Source: Oryzias latipes
Lineage: Eukaryota; Chordata; Actinopteri; Beloniformes; Adrianichthyidae
Direction of reading: 5' to 3'
NCBI RefSeq assembly: GCF_002234675.1
Contig: NC_019859.2
Coordinates: 8,459,983 to 8,523,982, forward strand
DNA length: 64,000 nt
Position numbers and translations under genes: made by a program. The notes under the pieces are model-generated. The model was given only the letters and a program-made list of their open reading frames with translations, made no database searches and was not told the origin of the DNA. This document shows, in pieces, positions 27,868-39,639 of the stretch (within the stretch, counting starts at the first letter, position 1; every line of letters starts with the position of its first letter).

Positions 27868-28480
27868 GTAAAATGTGGTACTGTGAACTGACATCTAATG
27901 AGAAAAAATTCTTTTAACAAAACATTTTTTCATTCAGACTGACTAATGGGAGGTGGATGCTGCTGCACAGCTCCTTTTTATGTGTTTAAAAAAATAAAAA
28001 AGAAGCTTCAGTTTGCTTTAAAATGGATTAGTTTATATTTTTTGTTTCATTTTTTTTAACACACTGACTTTTTACGGCCTTTTGACTACTTTAAGGTGAT
28101 ATTTTCAAAATTTTAAGCACAAAAAAAAAAAAATCAGAAACTTTAATTCATTTTATTTATTTAAAGAAAGCACAAAGTTGAAAGAAAACTGAATGGAAAT
28201 ATTTTAATTTCTGAAACATTGCCCCCTTTTTAAAAAACCTTGATACGTTTTAAGTTTTTGATTTGTTGTTTCTTTCCTATAAAGATCCATATTTAAATAA
28301 ATATTCCTTGAATGTCCTTCAACGGTTTAGCATTGAATGTGTTTTAAGCTGCACCACAGACATAAATGCAGTGCAAACATAAAATGAGAAAAAACCCTGC
28401 AGTGTGCATTAAAGTGGGGTTTTCTGTTTGCACAAAATGTTTTAAAGACGCAACACTGTTAAAAATGATTCAAATAAAAT
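26215..28480. other. Gene-free stretch upstream of sp6
   Basis: AT-rich DNA with a GC-richer island at about 26480-26760 and a (TA)n run at 27820-27864. No protein-coding exon is recognised. Because sp6 is on the minus strand, this stretch is 5' to its coding exon and may hold an intron and regulatory elements. Confidence 0.45.
27820..27864. repeat. (TA)n microsatellite, about 22 units
   Basis: An uninterrupted TA dinucleotide run, preceded by GTGTG. Confidence 0.97.
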
Positions 28481-28491
28481 CAACCATATAC

Positions 28492-28740
28492 CTGTCTTTG
28501 CTTTGGAGTCGCTGCGGTTTCTCCTCTAAAACAACCCGGATCAGTTCTGCTGCTCCTCGAGAAATGCCTCCAGAAAAATAAAATCCTCATCATATTTCTC
28601 CGTCCCCGGCGCTCCAGGTGAGGCACGTGCGCGTGGGGCGCTCAGGTGAGCAGCCTTCCCAGCACTGACTAACTTTATGACAGCCCGTTTGTCTAGAGCC
28701 GCTTCAGGCTCCGCCCCCTTCCCCTTTGAAAAAGGTGTGT
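28492..28740 (-). promoter_or_regulatory. Candidate sp6 promoter and 5' non-coding exon
   Basis: Read on the minus strand: a GC box (GGGGGCGGAGCC, about 28708-28719), then GC- and CpG-rich sequence with GCGCACGTGCC, then a stretch ending GCAAAGACAG followed by GTATAT at 28491, a plausible splice donor. This would suit a 5' UTR exon for sp6, which needs an upstream exon. No transcript evidence is available from sequence alone. Confidence 0.3.
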
Positions 28741-29155
28741 GATGAGGAGGAAGAGGACGTGAAGGTCTGCACGAGGAGGGATCATCTCAGCATTACCAGC
28801 TTCCTTTTTACATTTCAGAGGAAGTATGAGCCATGAGGTGTTAACAACCGCTTCCTGGAAAATGGAAACTCCTTTTTGGATCAGGGGAGAGTATGTCAAA
28901 AGTAAGAAAAAGAATATTAATTGGAAAAGACTTAATTAAAATGTTAAAGAAGTAAAAACTAGAAAAGTAACTGATAAAGCAGCAGTACAGGGGTTTAATG
29001 AAAGTTCTTAATTTTCTGTCTCACATTCTGGAATCGGTCTGGAATTCTGGTTTCCATTAAAGAAAAATAGAAGGAATCAACATCCCCCTGCATCCTTTAA
29101 GCATCAGCAATGACTATAATGCTCCCAACTCCAAAAACACAACTTTACATTAAAC

Positions 29156-30151
29156 CAGTGCTTCTCAATTATTTTTTGCCAGGCCCCCCCTAGGAAAAGA
29201 AAATGTTTCGCGCCCCCCCTGACCCCCCCCCCCCATAACCCCCCCCCCCACACACACACACAGACACACTCGCGCGGTGACAATACATCAGGTCAGTATC
29301 TATAAAATTTGTATACCTAAAATTGTATCTTTTAACACTAACAAAAGAAAAAAGCAAAATAAATCCACTTTCAACAAATATTAACTTTATTTAGCCACAG
29401 AAACCCTGTTCTAGTCTAAAACAAAAAAGAAGCTGAAAGTACCTGAAATAAAAAAAATCTGTCATTCCTTATTTAAACTAGAAACATTTTGACCAACTGA
29501 ACCATTTGATGCTGAAAAAAATAATTCAATCAATAAATAATATTAAATCTAAATTGATCTGAAACATTAACACAGCAGCACCAATATATTTAACGTTTTT
29601 AGTCTGAAGAAATAGGTAAAAACGTGCTGATTTTTTTTTTCTAAATGACGGATTGTTTATTTCTGATCTCATAAAAGTGCAGCTGTTTTCCTGCATTACC
29701 TGCTGTCTTTATGTCTGTCTGACACCAACTAAACCACAGGCAGACAAAGAAAACGTGGATGGAAAATAAAGACACGTCATCAAAATGTCTACAATAGTTC
29801 ATAAAGAATGACATTGTTAGCATGAGCTTAGGAATCTAAGGGCAGCGGTGATCTTGGGCAACAGGCAGCGGTAGCAGTGGTCCGCGTGCCCCGATTCCCC
29901 TGGCAGACAGGGCCCACACCACCCCTCCCCTTTCGTTCTCACTCGCGCAGCCGCGGACAGACAGAACAGACAATAGGAACCGAATAGTGGACCAGATTAT
30001 TTTCCAAGCACTGAGCCGCTGTCACCGCTGCCCCCACGTTAAATTTGCGCACCGGACAAACCTGTGCCTAAAACCGCCACCACCGCGCGCCCCCCCTGGC
30101 ATCGCTTCGTGCCCCCCCCTGGGGGCGCGCCCCACTATTTGAGAAGCACTG
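29156..30151. mobile_element. Non-autonomous hAT element, 996 bp, with 8-bp target duplication
   Basis: Ends CAGTGCTTCTCAA and TTGAGAAGCACTG are perfect 13-bp inverted repeats. The flanks are the identical 8-mer CATTAAAC at 29148-29155 and 30152-30159. The CAG-type end and 8-bp duplication are hAT hallmarks. The interior has no transposase frame. C-rich runs lie just inside both ends (29190-29250 and 30080-30135). Confidence 0.95.
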
Positions 30152-30177
30152 CATTAAACACATGCAAAGCCTGCTTT

Positions 30178-30733
30178 ACAGTCCTACTCAGATCATCTTT
30201 TGATCTATTTTAAAATCATCCATCAGCTTTTAATTACGATTGTCGTTTTTAGCCAAAATCAGAAAAGCGGGGACATAGTTTCTGCAGAGCAGCAGGAGTT
30301 CATTAGAAATTCACCTCTGAGTTGTGGCCGGGACTGTAAGGCCATAAAAAAAACCCTGCCCTCCTTCCCGTTTCTGAGAGCTCTCTGTTTACATGCTCTC
30401 CTGACTCCTGTTAGCTTAAAACCCCTCACACCCCCAACCTACCGTTAGCGGTGCAACAAAAATGGCGAGCAATATTGGAGCCATGCAGTTTTGTGTCAGA
30501 TTTCAGTTCAGACGAGGAAAACAGAGATGTTATTGCATTTCTTTGTCTAAAAGTGGATTCATCAGAATGGGTGTTGTTGTTTCTTTCCGTCCAGTGCATT
30601 TGTCGTAATTACAATCTTCGTCAAACGGCATTTTTCAGCTCCAACAATTTGAGTAAAATAAAATGTCAGAAAAATGTCACAAGAACATGTTAAAAACACC
30701 CAAAAAAAACTATTTTTATTGCAGTGGGTGTGA
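30178..30733 (+). repeat. Family A TIR element, long copy 2
   Basis: It starts just after the hAT element with GTCCTACTCAGATCATC and ends near TTGCAGTGGGTGTGA. It shares TTTCTGAGAGCTCTCTGTTT, CTCCTGTTAGCTTA and ACAAGAACATGTTAAAAAC with the other copies. Confidence 0.75.
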
Positions 30734-30974
30734 TGTTTTCAGCCACTTTTGGACAGCCACGGTATTACAAACCTTTATTATTTTGAAGTATGACATGTAC
30801 CTAAACATAATTGAAATGTGAGAATCCATTCAGCATTTGGCCTTAAAAACATTTTTAAAACAGCAGAAAGATATGAGCAACAGTATTTGAACATGTTATT
30901 TAAACAGAAGTTTACAAAAACAGTTGATAATAATATACGCTGATCATATTCTCTAATATTTAGTATGTTTACTA

Positions 30975-31080
30975 TAATAAGACCGAAGGAGAGATTGATA
31001 GGTGCAGTGATGGAGGATGTGGAGTCGATGGTGAAAGAGGAGGACACAGATCATAGGGTTTGGTGGAGGAGGACAATCAG
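30975..31080 (+). repeat. Possible LINE 3' fragment
   Basis: GAGAGATTGATAGGTGCAGT, GGAGGATGTGGAG and GAGGAGGACA resemble the purine-rich 3' region of a teleost LINE. The related 13085-13215 stretch in cwc25 intron 6 may be the same element. Weak assignment. Confidence 0.3.
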
Positions 31081-32235
31081 CTGCTGCGGTAAAAGAATTT
31101 TTTATGTGACGTTAAAAATGATGAGATTTTTGTGATCAGTTGGAACAGAAGTGACAGATGTGCTTTGCTCATCCTTCACATGATGAAAATCTTCGGTGAG
31201 GAAAGTCTCTGTTGGCTGCAGTCCCGCCCACAATTTAGAGGTGAATATCTAATGATCTACTACAGTTAAAAAAAGATATAGTTTGGGTAAAATTGGCATA
31301 ATCAAATTAAAAGACACTGGGAACGCGTTTACAAAAGATCCAAAGATGATGGGAGTGGGTCCATTTGAATTTGTCACGCCTTCTTTAGTTTTCAAAGACC
31401 CGGTGCGTTCTTCAATGTGTGAAGTAAACTTTAATCTAATGTTTAAAATTGAAAACAAAAAAGAAATTCAGAGAAAAAGAAAACAACACAAAAATCTTTA
31501 TATTTTGAGTAAACCACATAATTGGTTAACAAGCTTTAACATTTAAAAGGTTCAGAGAAAACGTCACATACTATGATGCTTAACTTCAAATCCAACAATA
31601 CCATTAAATATTAGAAAATACCATGTGTACTTCTAAATATTCTTTTAAATTGCTAGTTTTCATAATAACTTTATTAACTCTACGTATTTGTATTCTTTCT
31701 TGAACTTATAAATATATTCCACCATTAATCTCTGACATCACCTGTGATATTCTGAATAATAAAAATGACGTCGGAAAAGGACGTGTATATGGACTGGAGT
31801 TTACTTTGCTCAACTTGATACCATAAAAATGGGCAAAAGGGTGGGACGAAGCAAACTGAGACTTTCATTGGTTCAAGCACTTGCCAATCAAATAAACATT
31901 TCCCTGATAAACTAATCTGGGCTTTAACAAAATCAGAACAACGTATTTAAAAATATTACCCCCAACAGAGTTGTCATGAACATAAAAAAAGAATTACTTT
32001 TCTAAAAAGTTCCTCCATCAATCTAAAATGGTACGATCTCCACCACCAGACTTGTTGGGAATTTGCTGTTATGTAAAGCCTGCCTCTAGTGGTCATTTAC
32101 AGTACTACAGTATTTCGTACTGTTGGGTTTGTATCAAGTCCTGAAATGGAAAAAGGTTCTTAGGACGTCTGGATTTTGCTCACGCCTCCTACAAAAAGTG
32201 ATTGACTTGTAAATTAAAGTTTATGTGGCATAAAA

Positions 32236-32683
32236 AGCCTCGTTTCCACAGTCCGGTCTGCTATTTTGAGCGTTTCCATTATAAAATGGACCCATTAAGC
32301 CGGACCGAACCATACCATTTTTGGTTTCCCGTTGGTTGTAGGTCCATAGGAAAATAGAACGGAACGGTTGAGGCGGAGCTACTGTTGTCACATGATGAAA
32401 CCCGTTGATTGCCGGGAGGCCATTATTCTTTGCCACCAGCAATCTTCTCTCAAACAACATTAAATGCTTTGTACATACGAAATACCAAAAGCCAAGCAGG
32501 AAAAACAAGAGCTGCTGGATGGCCTCTGTTGTTGTTGTTGGCTTTGCTTTTGCTGTGGTCGTACTACTACGACGCAAAGCTGGTCGCGTGCGCCGTGACG
32601 GTCTAACTTTGAGTGGAAACGCTTGCATGAATTGGACCAGGACCATTCTAAACCAGACTGGACCGCTCAGTGGAAACAAGGCT
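32236..32683. mobile_element. TIR non-autonomous DNA transposon, about 450 bp
   Basis: Left end AGCCTCGTTTCCACAGTCC and right end GACCGCTCAGTGGAAACAAG followed by GCT are inverted repeats of about 20 bp with a few mismatches. The interior is GC-richer than the surroundings and has no recognisable protein. No target-site duplication is obvious, so the superfamily is open. Confidence 0.75.
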
Positions 32684-32734
32684 AAAGATGGTCGGATAAG
32701 AGACGCATTAGGGAGCCAATCATTTCATCATGGG

Positions 32735-32950
32735 CGCTGTGGTGCAGCGGTAGGGCGGTCGACCCATGATGGTAAGATTGCAGGTTCGATTTCCGCCTTG
32801 CACGCCCATGAATAGATGTGTCCTTGGACAAGACACCGAACCCCAGTGTTCAACAGCGGAGCCGCCACCAGTGTGTGAATGGGTCTGTGACTGTAAAGCG
32901 CTTTGGGCCTTGTGGGTAGAAAAGCACTATGAGTATACACCATTTGTCTG
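32735..32950 (+). repeat. tRNA-derived SINE
   Basis: Head GCGCTGTGGTGCAGCGGTAG, B box GCAGGTTCGATTTCC, body CTTGGACAAGACACCGAACC, the GGAGCCGCCACCAGTGTGTG block and 3' part TGTAAAGCGCTTTGGG. The same GCCGCCACCAGTG block appears inverted at the right edge of the window (about 63950). Confidence 0.85.
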
Positions 32951-32959
32951 TCCTCTCAG

Positions 32960-34230
32960 TTGTATATTAAGTCTTAGACTTGTTTTCATTGTATTTCCTC
33001 GGGGGATTGTTAAAATTATAACATTTTAAAGAAAAAAATACATTGAAACTCAACTGTATTATACTTTTCTTTTCCTTTGATTGACATGGCTATGAAAGAA
33101 TGCACGACTCACGACGGGAAATCTGACCTGAGTCTCAGAGAACCGACATTGGGATTATTTCATGTCACATGGTCTCGAGAAGAACAGTTTACAGCATGAA
33201 TGCATAAAGCCAAGCATCTGAGTGAGTGCTGTCTGTGGACCTGCCAGACCCTCCTGAGCAGCGGTTTGCCTAAAGCCCAGGAACATTATCGCTCCAATGT
33301 GGCCTTTCCTGCCAAACCAACAGAGATGTCTGCTCATTCAGAGAACAAAAGAACCCTTCCAAACGTTGAAATCCAAGCGTAGACTCAGAGCGTGTGCCAA
33401 ATGTCCCATAACATGTGGAGGTGTAGTTGGCTTTGAATCAAGACATTTAAAACTTTTAACATCTTTTTCCTTTGACTTCCCCTTTCTTTTTTTTTAATGT
33501 TGTCTCTTCTCAGAGTTAATTCCTTTCCTGTTGCGGCATGTTGGTGGAGAAGCTTCAAATCACCTCACAAACACAGACCACAGACAGGCCGGCGGGAAGG
33601 GACTTCCTACCTCACAGTGCTCCTCTTTCTCTGAAGCAGCACTTTAAAAACGCTGAGCCTGACCCGATGATGTTCCGGTCATGTCCCGAAAGCACAAGGA
33701 CCAAAACTGACAGCTCCAACACACCTGCTGCAGTATTTCAGAAATCACCCAAACTGGTGGATCCCTAGAGAACTATAAGTTTAAGTAAACGTAGAACATT
33801 GATTGGATTTGAATTAAAAAAATATTTTCTGTGTATCGGGATGATGCACATGCGGGAGCTTAGGACCACACACCTCGTCTAACTGGTGTTTACGGACATC
33901 TTTAAAATGTTAGCACATTTCCGAGAGTACAATGAAGCACAATGAGAAAGTCTCTTCTTAATAACATTTAATTATAGTATAGTTTCAAGCCAGTGGTATA
34001 CAAATTCTCCTTGTTTTAAACGTGTTTTGATAGTTTGTTTGACAGTTTTATTTCTGCCTTTGCTTAGATTTCTCTCTTTTTTTTCCACATGAGTTTGTAA
34101 ATGCAGGTAAATGCTAGTGTTTTTTAGACTGATTTTAGCCCTGATTTGATTTATTCATCTGGAAAACTCCCAGTGTAAAAGCAAATGCACTTAAAAAAAT
34201 ATGTGAAAAAAATCTATATTATTTCTATTA
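32960..34230. other. Gene-free stretch
   Basis: No recognised gene or repeat. A short frame at 33538-33768 shows no protein features I know. Confidence 0.4.
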
Positions 34231-34232
34231 AT

Positions 34233-34458
34233 TTAAAGGGCCTATATCAGGCAAAATCAACATTTTTGAGCTTTTAAGTGTATTATATTGTTCATTCCTC
34301 ACAATAGAGATCGAGTTGTCTTACTTCCAGGTTGAAAAATGAGCTGCGAAAATAACTAATATTTAATAAAAAATCGTTCTTTAGTGTGCTAAAGGGACTA
34401 CTATATTATATGGATATAGTTTACTCTGAAAATGTTTAAAAAAAAAGCATCATAGAGG
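34233..34458 (+). repeat. Family B MITE, full copy
   Basis: It begins TTTAAAGGGCCTATATCAGG and ends AAAGCATCATAGAGGC, the degraded partner end. Interior block GATCGAGTTGTCTTACTTCC is shared with the 36.8-kb copy. About 225 bp. Confidence 0.75.
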
Positions 34459-34459
34459 C

Positions 34460-36480
34460 ACAAACCTGGAAAACCAAAAGACCTCTTGTGATCTGGTGGC
34501 AGACGGGATACAACTTTGGTCGTGACGTGAACTGACCTTTTATATTTATATACATTCGTATTTTAATTTTTATAAAAAGTCAAATTTACACCACATCTAA
34601 ATAGATAAATAGGTTTTGCTTTCCCAACATTTTACCCTGTAATGTAAAGTAGGAAGAACAAAACAGACCAGCGATATCGTGATGAGCACTTAAACCAAAC
34701 AGATCGTGTCTTTGACACAAACACATTGTGGCTTTTCAACTTTAAATTGCAGCTTATCTTATAGTTTTCAAAAGCAGATGAGCTTAGAGTTCAGCCTGTT
34801 TGAAGTTTTTTTGCATGCAAAACAAAAAAAATTTGTAACAAAAAACACCCTTTTATACAATTTTATCTTATGGAGCCTTTAGGGGCCACAAGAGGGAGAA
34901 AAAATGGTTCCAGTTTATCATGTGCACCAGAAACATTCTGGTGGGGACCAGAACCAGCACTGTTTTGTTTTGTTTTTAATTCCATATTTGTCCCTTTTGA
35001 GGCTCTGTAAAAATGAACAGAGTACAATTCCATAAATATACCAATAGCATTTTGTCTAACACTTTTTTACGTCTGTCACTTTTCTTTCTCTATATGAGTT
35101 GACAGGAAAGCAAGACTTTTTTTTTTTAATCTATTCTATTTTTGAGAATGGCCACCATCTTTGTTCTCTACATGACACAAAATTGCTTAAAAAATCTAAC
35201 TTATTAAACTGTAAAAACTTTACGCAAATTTAGTTGGTTTGTTTTTATGAAAAATATGTAAAAGGTTGAAGCATATTAGGAACCTGTATTCTAAAATCTT
35301 TTAAAAAAGCTTTTCTCTCAACAAGTAATGGTCATTTAAGGTCTAAGACTGCATCCATGACTTAAGATACAATACAATCTTCTAAAGTAGAAAAGATATC
35401 TAAATTTTTATGTTGCTCCCATTTTAATATAAGAACTAAGCACAAAAAAAGTATTTTGTTGTAAGTCTTTTTTACACTTTATGGGGGGGGGGGTAAAGGC
35501 AATCTTCAACCTTTGACAGATTAATCTTTCCTTTTACATGAGCTTAAATGATTCTATAATCAAAAATCAAATCAAAAAAGTTAAAAATTACATTTAATTT
35601 TTTCCATTTTTTCCATGACTTTTGTCTACAGTACATAAACAAACCACTGCTCTAGCAGCAATAAGATACTTCTTAGGCACAGATCCTTCAGCATTACCTG
35701 GATAATGATGTTCTATATTATGATACACAGTTAAGCCCTCAGCTTTACACACCATGGAGGAATTTTAATGTTTATCCGTGTTTTAGTTGCTTAGTTTAAG
35801 GGTTTTTCTTTGTATCTTAACCGATTTCCCTGTAAGTAGAAGCTAAATCTTTGTGTTTTTTTTATATCAATAAAAGCAGCAACTTCTCCGTGAAAACATA
35901 GTAAGTGTTATTTTCTCAGGTCGTTCGCATCTTTTTTTCTTGTTTTCCTCAAAATTCAAAAGCAGCAAAATCAGTGGAGACAATCGTATGGGAAAATTTC
36001 AAATCAAAGCTTATTGTGTCAACTTGTCTGGATATAATCAGAGAAAACATTTATAGATAGGCAAACCTTTGAACAGCCATCAGGGTAATTTAGGTTTTTA
36101 AACAGAGAAGATAATTATAGGATGATAAAAAGCTTCTCTTGATCTCTGCATCTGAATGACACAAAAGATTTTAAAATTTAATTAATAAATTTTTTTAGGT
36201 TTATGCCAAAGTAACAAATGTATATATAAAAATTTATGAGTGTTTGTGAAATCTATCTCTTCAAATAATAAGAGACCTCCAAAATTGGATAATGACATTT
36301 AAAGTACAAAAAATACAATTTTGGAAAAGTTCTAAGTCTATGCAGCTGGAAAATGTATTTTTGTCTGCAGATACAATAGAGAGAACATTTCGTTAAAACA
36401 CATAGAAAATACTCAGACTCATTTCGTGGAAATAACAAGTCTTGCCTAAAAAGGCATTTCAAGACCTGTCCTTGTGCCCT
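34460..36480. other. AT-rich gene-free stretch
   Basis: About 2 kb with no coding signal, RNA gene or repeat that I can name. A G-run sits near 35485. Confidence 0.45.
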
Positions 36481-36539
36481 TTTTTGCTCCTTTAATGCAT
36501 TTCTGAGTATTCCTCTAAAAACCTGTGCTCTGAGCACCA

Positions 36540-36997
36540 GCCCTTTCCAATCTATAAAAACGACGGGTTCTCCCATTGTGACGTAGACCAGTGAGAACCG
36601 CCCCTTCCAGGAAGAGTCTGCGCTGCCAGCCCTGCCCCCCAGGTTAACACACACACTTTCTCTGAGGAGCTAGCTGAGATCGGCCAAAACCTTTCATATG
36701 CACAATATGTGCGCTCATCTTTGCAAAAGTGTTGATGTCGTTTTGTTTTCGTGGGCGAAATGAAGACACGCTGCCGAGGCTGAGTGTAGGTTTCACGCCA
36801 TGAAATGGGCGGCACCCTAAAGGAGGGAAAGGCGGAGCCTCAGAGATCGAGTCGTCTTACTTCCGGGTAGGAAAAGAGCAGCGACAAATAAATCAAATTT
36901 CATTAAAAACGTGTTTTATATTGTGCCAAAGGTAATATTATATACATGGTTATAGTTTTCTCTGAAAGGCTTAAGAATAGCATGATAAAGGCCCTTA
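36540..36997 (+). repeat. Family B element with a longer interior, 3' part
   Basis: It ends AATAGCATGATAAAGGCCCTTAA, the intact partner of the family B left end. It carries GATCGAGTCGTCTTACTTCC. About 300 bp of GC-richer interior (36540-36840) is missing from the short copies, so this may be closer to the parent element. Its left TIR was not found. Confidence 0.6.
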
Positions 36998-36999
36998 AA

Positions 37000-39430
37000 C
37001 TTACATAAAAAGACAAAAGTGCAGTTATCCCCCCCCCCATATATGGCCCTGAGACATGGTAAAAATCTCCATTTCTTTCTCTAATGAGGTGGATTACCAA
37101 AACACGCACCCATCTGCTCCCTCTGTCAAATTTTAAAACCCTTTGTAGCCCCCACGAGTCAAAAGGTTTGCCCACCTTTGATTTAGAATCATCAGATTTG
37201 TGGATGTTGCCATTTTGAATCAAAAGTGACTTAACATTTTTATGTTGTTGAAGTCTTATTATATCATATCTCTGTCGCCGTACTGACTCATTAGCAGCTT
37301 TTCACTTGGATTTGTAGTTTTCATGTCTTTTCCTTAAAATACTTTTTTATTTTTTGTGGAAAAAAATGAGAAACCATTACTCCACGAAATCTTTTTCTTA
37401 CAAACATCTTTCTGTACATACTCCCCCCTAAACAAGCATCATCATTGCTCGTTAGTTTCTGTTGTATTTTTAATTACAGTAATTAGTTAGGAACTATGTT
37501 CTGGAGTGTTTCCCTCACTCGGGGACAGACATCAGTTTGAATTCTTTAAGGTGTACTTTGTGATTTTGCATGTGAGTCTCTCTGGCTTTTTTTTTTTTTT
37601 TTCTTATAGGCAGTGTGTTTTGTATACAAAATCTTCTGCCGATAAACCTAGTTCGGATTCAGGTTTTCCAGCCTGTGGATGGGTTGGCTTGTCCTCGAGT
37701 CCCACGGGAACCGCACCGGTGTTCTAGACAAATCCTCCTGCCAACACGCCAGCCTCCAGAGAGCTCGTTGGGGTAAAGCCTCACTTCCCTTCCACAGCAA
37801 AGGGGGGAGGAAAAAAATCCAAGCTAAGTAAACAGTAAGCACCTAGTAGTCAACTTCCTTATCCTTGTTAATTATTCAAAATCCTGGAGGAGAGACCTGC
37901 CCACAGTTCTGAGTAACATTTTTTTTTTTAGTCCATACAGGCAGTCACTCACCGCAGCCACCCCCTCCCTCACCTCCAGCGCCCCCCCCCCCCCCCCCCC
38001 TTTCAACTTCAAACCCAGTCATTTTTGCAAGCTGAGCTTTGATTGTACCAAACACCTGTATTTTTCCTGGAGAGACTTCCTTGCAAGTTCCCGCCTCCCA
38101 TCTTTGATTGTTAAACAGCAGTGGCGCCATCATTACTGTCTGTGCGACTGATGCCGCCCAGCTTCTCCTCCCATCCTCTGCCTCTGCCTTTTAACCGAAC
38201 TTTAATTGCTCCGAGAAAATTTGGATCACTTCATTTTATCTAATTTCCAAAACCCCCTTCTTTCTGTGTGTGGGTATTGAAACTGCTTTGCAGGATCCAT
38301 CAAACGACAACCACAGATCCCCCAACAGCTGTAAACTACCAAAAAAGCTGCACAGATCCAGAGAAGGATGTTTCATATTTGTAGTAGCCAGACGGACACT
38401 GTCAGCCAGGGTTTGCTTTCTTAGCTCAACTGTAATCCCCCAAGGAAGAGACGCAGACGTACACACACACACCTTTGTGGCAGTAATATTATTAGACGGC
38501 CTCTTCTTCTGCCATCCATCCCGTCACCCCCACTTCCCCGTGAAGACTGATATCCTCTGGGCTTCTAACCAGCTGTTTCCTTCCCCTAACACCCTTCATC
38601 TTCTTCTGTCCAAGCCTCCACTTCACAGGGCAGGGCTTTAAATCTGAGCCCTGCTGAAGATCTGACGTATCAACGAACTGAGATCCAACTACACTTTGTT
38701 GGATTTGTGCAAAACATCTTCACATAACAAAATGAAACTTTAACACCAAAACATACTAATAAATGTCCCATAGAACATCGACAACAAACACATTATACTT
38801 ACATATGCATTAAATCAGTGTTAGGCACTGTTTAAATAATGTTTCAGGAATTCACAGTAGTAAAACGAGTTGAAATCCCACCTTGCTTCTACTTTGTAGC
38901 TTCCATAAAGATGCTCCCTAATGTTTTCTTGATTTGATTTGATATGATTTATTGGTTTATTTAAGCATTAATTGTAGACAATATGACTAGAAATCACACA
39001 GATAAATCAAACTAATTTCATATATGAAGAATTGCACTGATTAAAAAACAAAATTCATAGTTAAATAAGTTGAAATTTTATTTCAAAATTAAAGAAATGC
39101 ATTGATAAAATACCAAAATGTCTATCAGTAAACTAAATTTTAATGCCTAAAGCTTCAGACTTGTTCTTTAGAGGATTGGTGACTTGTTGGTTGAGTTTCT
39201 TATGTTTTGGTCTTAAATTTTTTGTTACTCAGTGGTTTCTGTTTGTGTTGACAACCTTCAGTCTATTTAATGGTTTCCAGTTATGGTTTAAAAATATTAG
39301 GAAGCCCTGAAGTTATACATACTTGTCTGAATGCTAGTTATAGAAAAGTGTTTAGGAATCAAAAAGTTTTCAATAACTGTCAAGGACACATGGTTCTAGA
39401 GGAGGAGCCCAATGGAAAACCTTGTATTTT
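37000..39430. other. Gene-free stretch with a poly-C run
   Basis: Unremarkable AT-rich DNA, apart from 19 consecutive C at 37982-38000 in a C-rich island. No recognised gene. Confidence 0.45.
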
Positions 39431-39444
39431 GTTAAACCTGATTT

Positions 39445-39632
39445 AACTTTTGACACGTGTTCAATGGCCGTGTGTTTTGTACGTAGAGCCCGAAAAATAA
39501 AAACTTCTGTAGCTACATGTGCACACGAGAGTTTTGACTGCAGTAGCCTGAAACGCCCGTTTGCATGGACTTCTCTTTGGAGGTAGCCGCTTGAATGGGT
39601 GTTGCAGAGGCCGGTATGAACTTAGCTTTTTT
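39445..39632 (+). repeat. Family C dispersed repeat, 3' half
   Basis: TTCAATGGCCGTGTG, GTACGTAGAGCCCGAAAAA, GAGTTTTGACTGCAG and the terminal GAGGCCGGTATGAACTTAGC match the second half of the other copies. The first half is absent. Confidence 0.65.
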
Positions 39633-39639
39633 GTCAGTT

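Noticed and set aside
32221-32815. 136- and 152-codon frames on opposite strands
   Set aside because: They sit inside a TIR element and an adjacent tRNA-SINE, with no protein similarity.
37981-38000. Poly-C run as a structural or regulatory element
   Set aside because: A simple homopolymer without flanking symmetry; most likely replication slippage.
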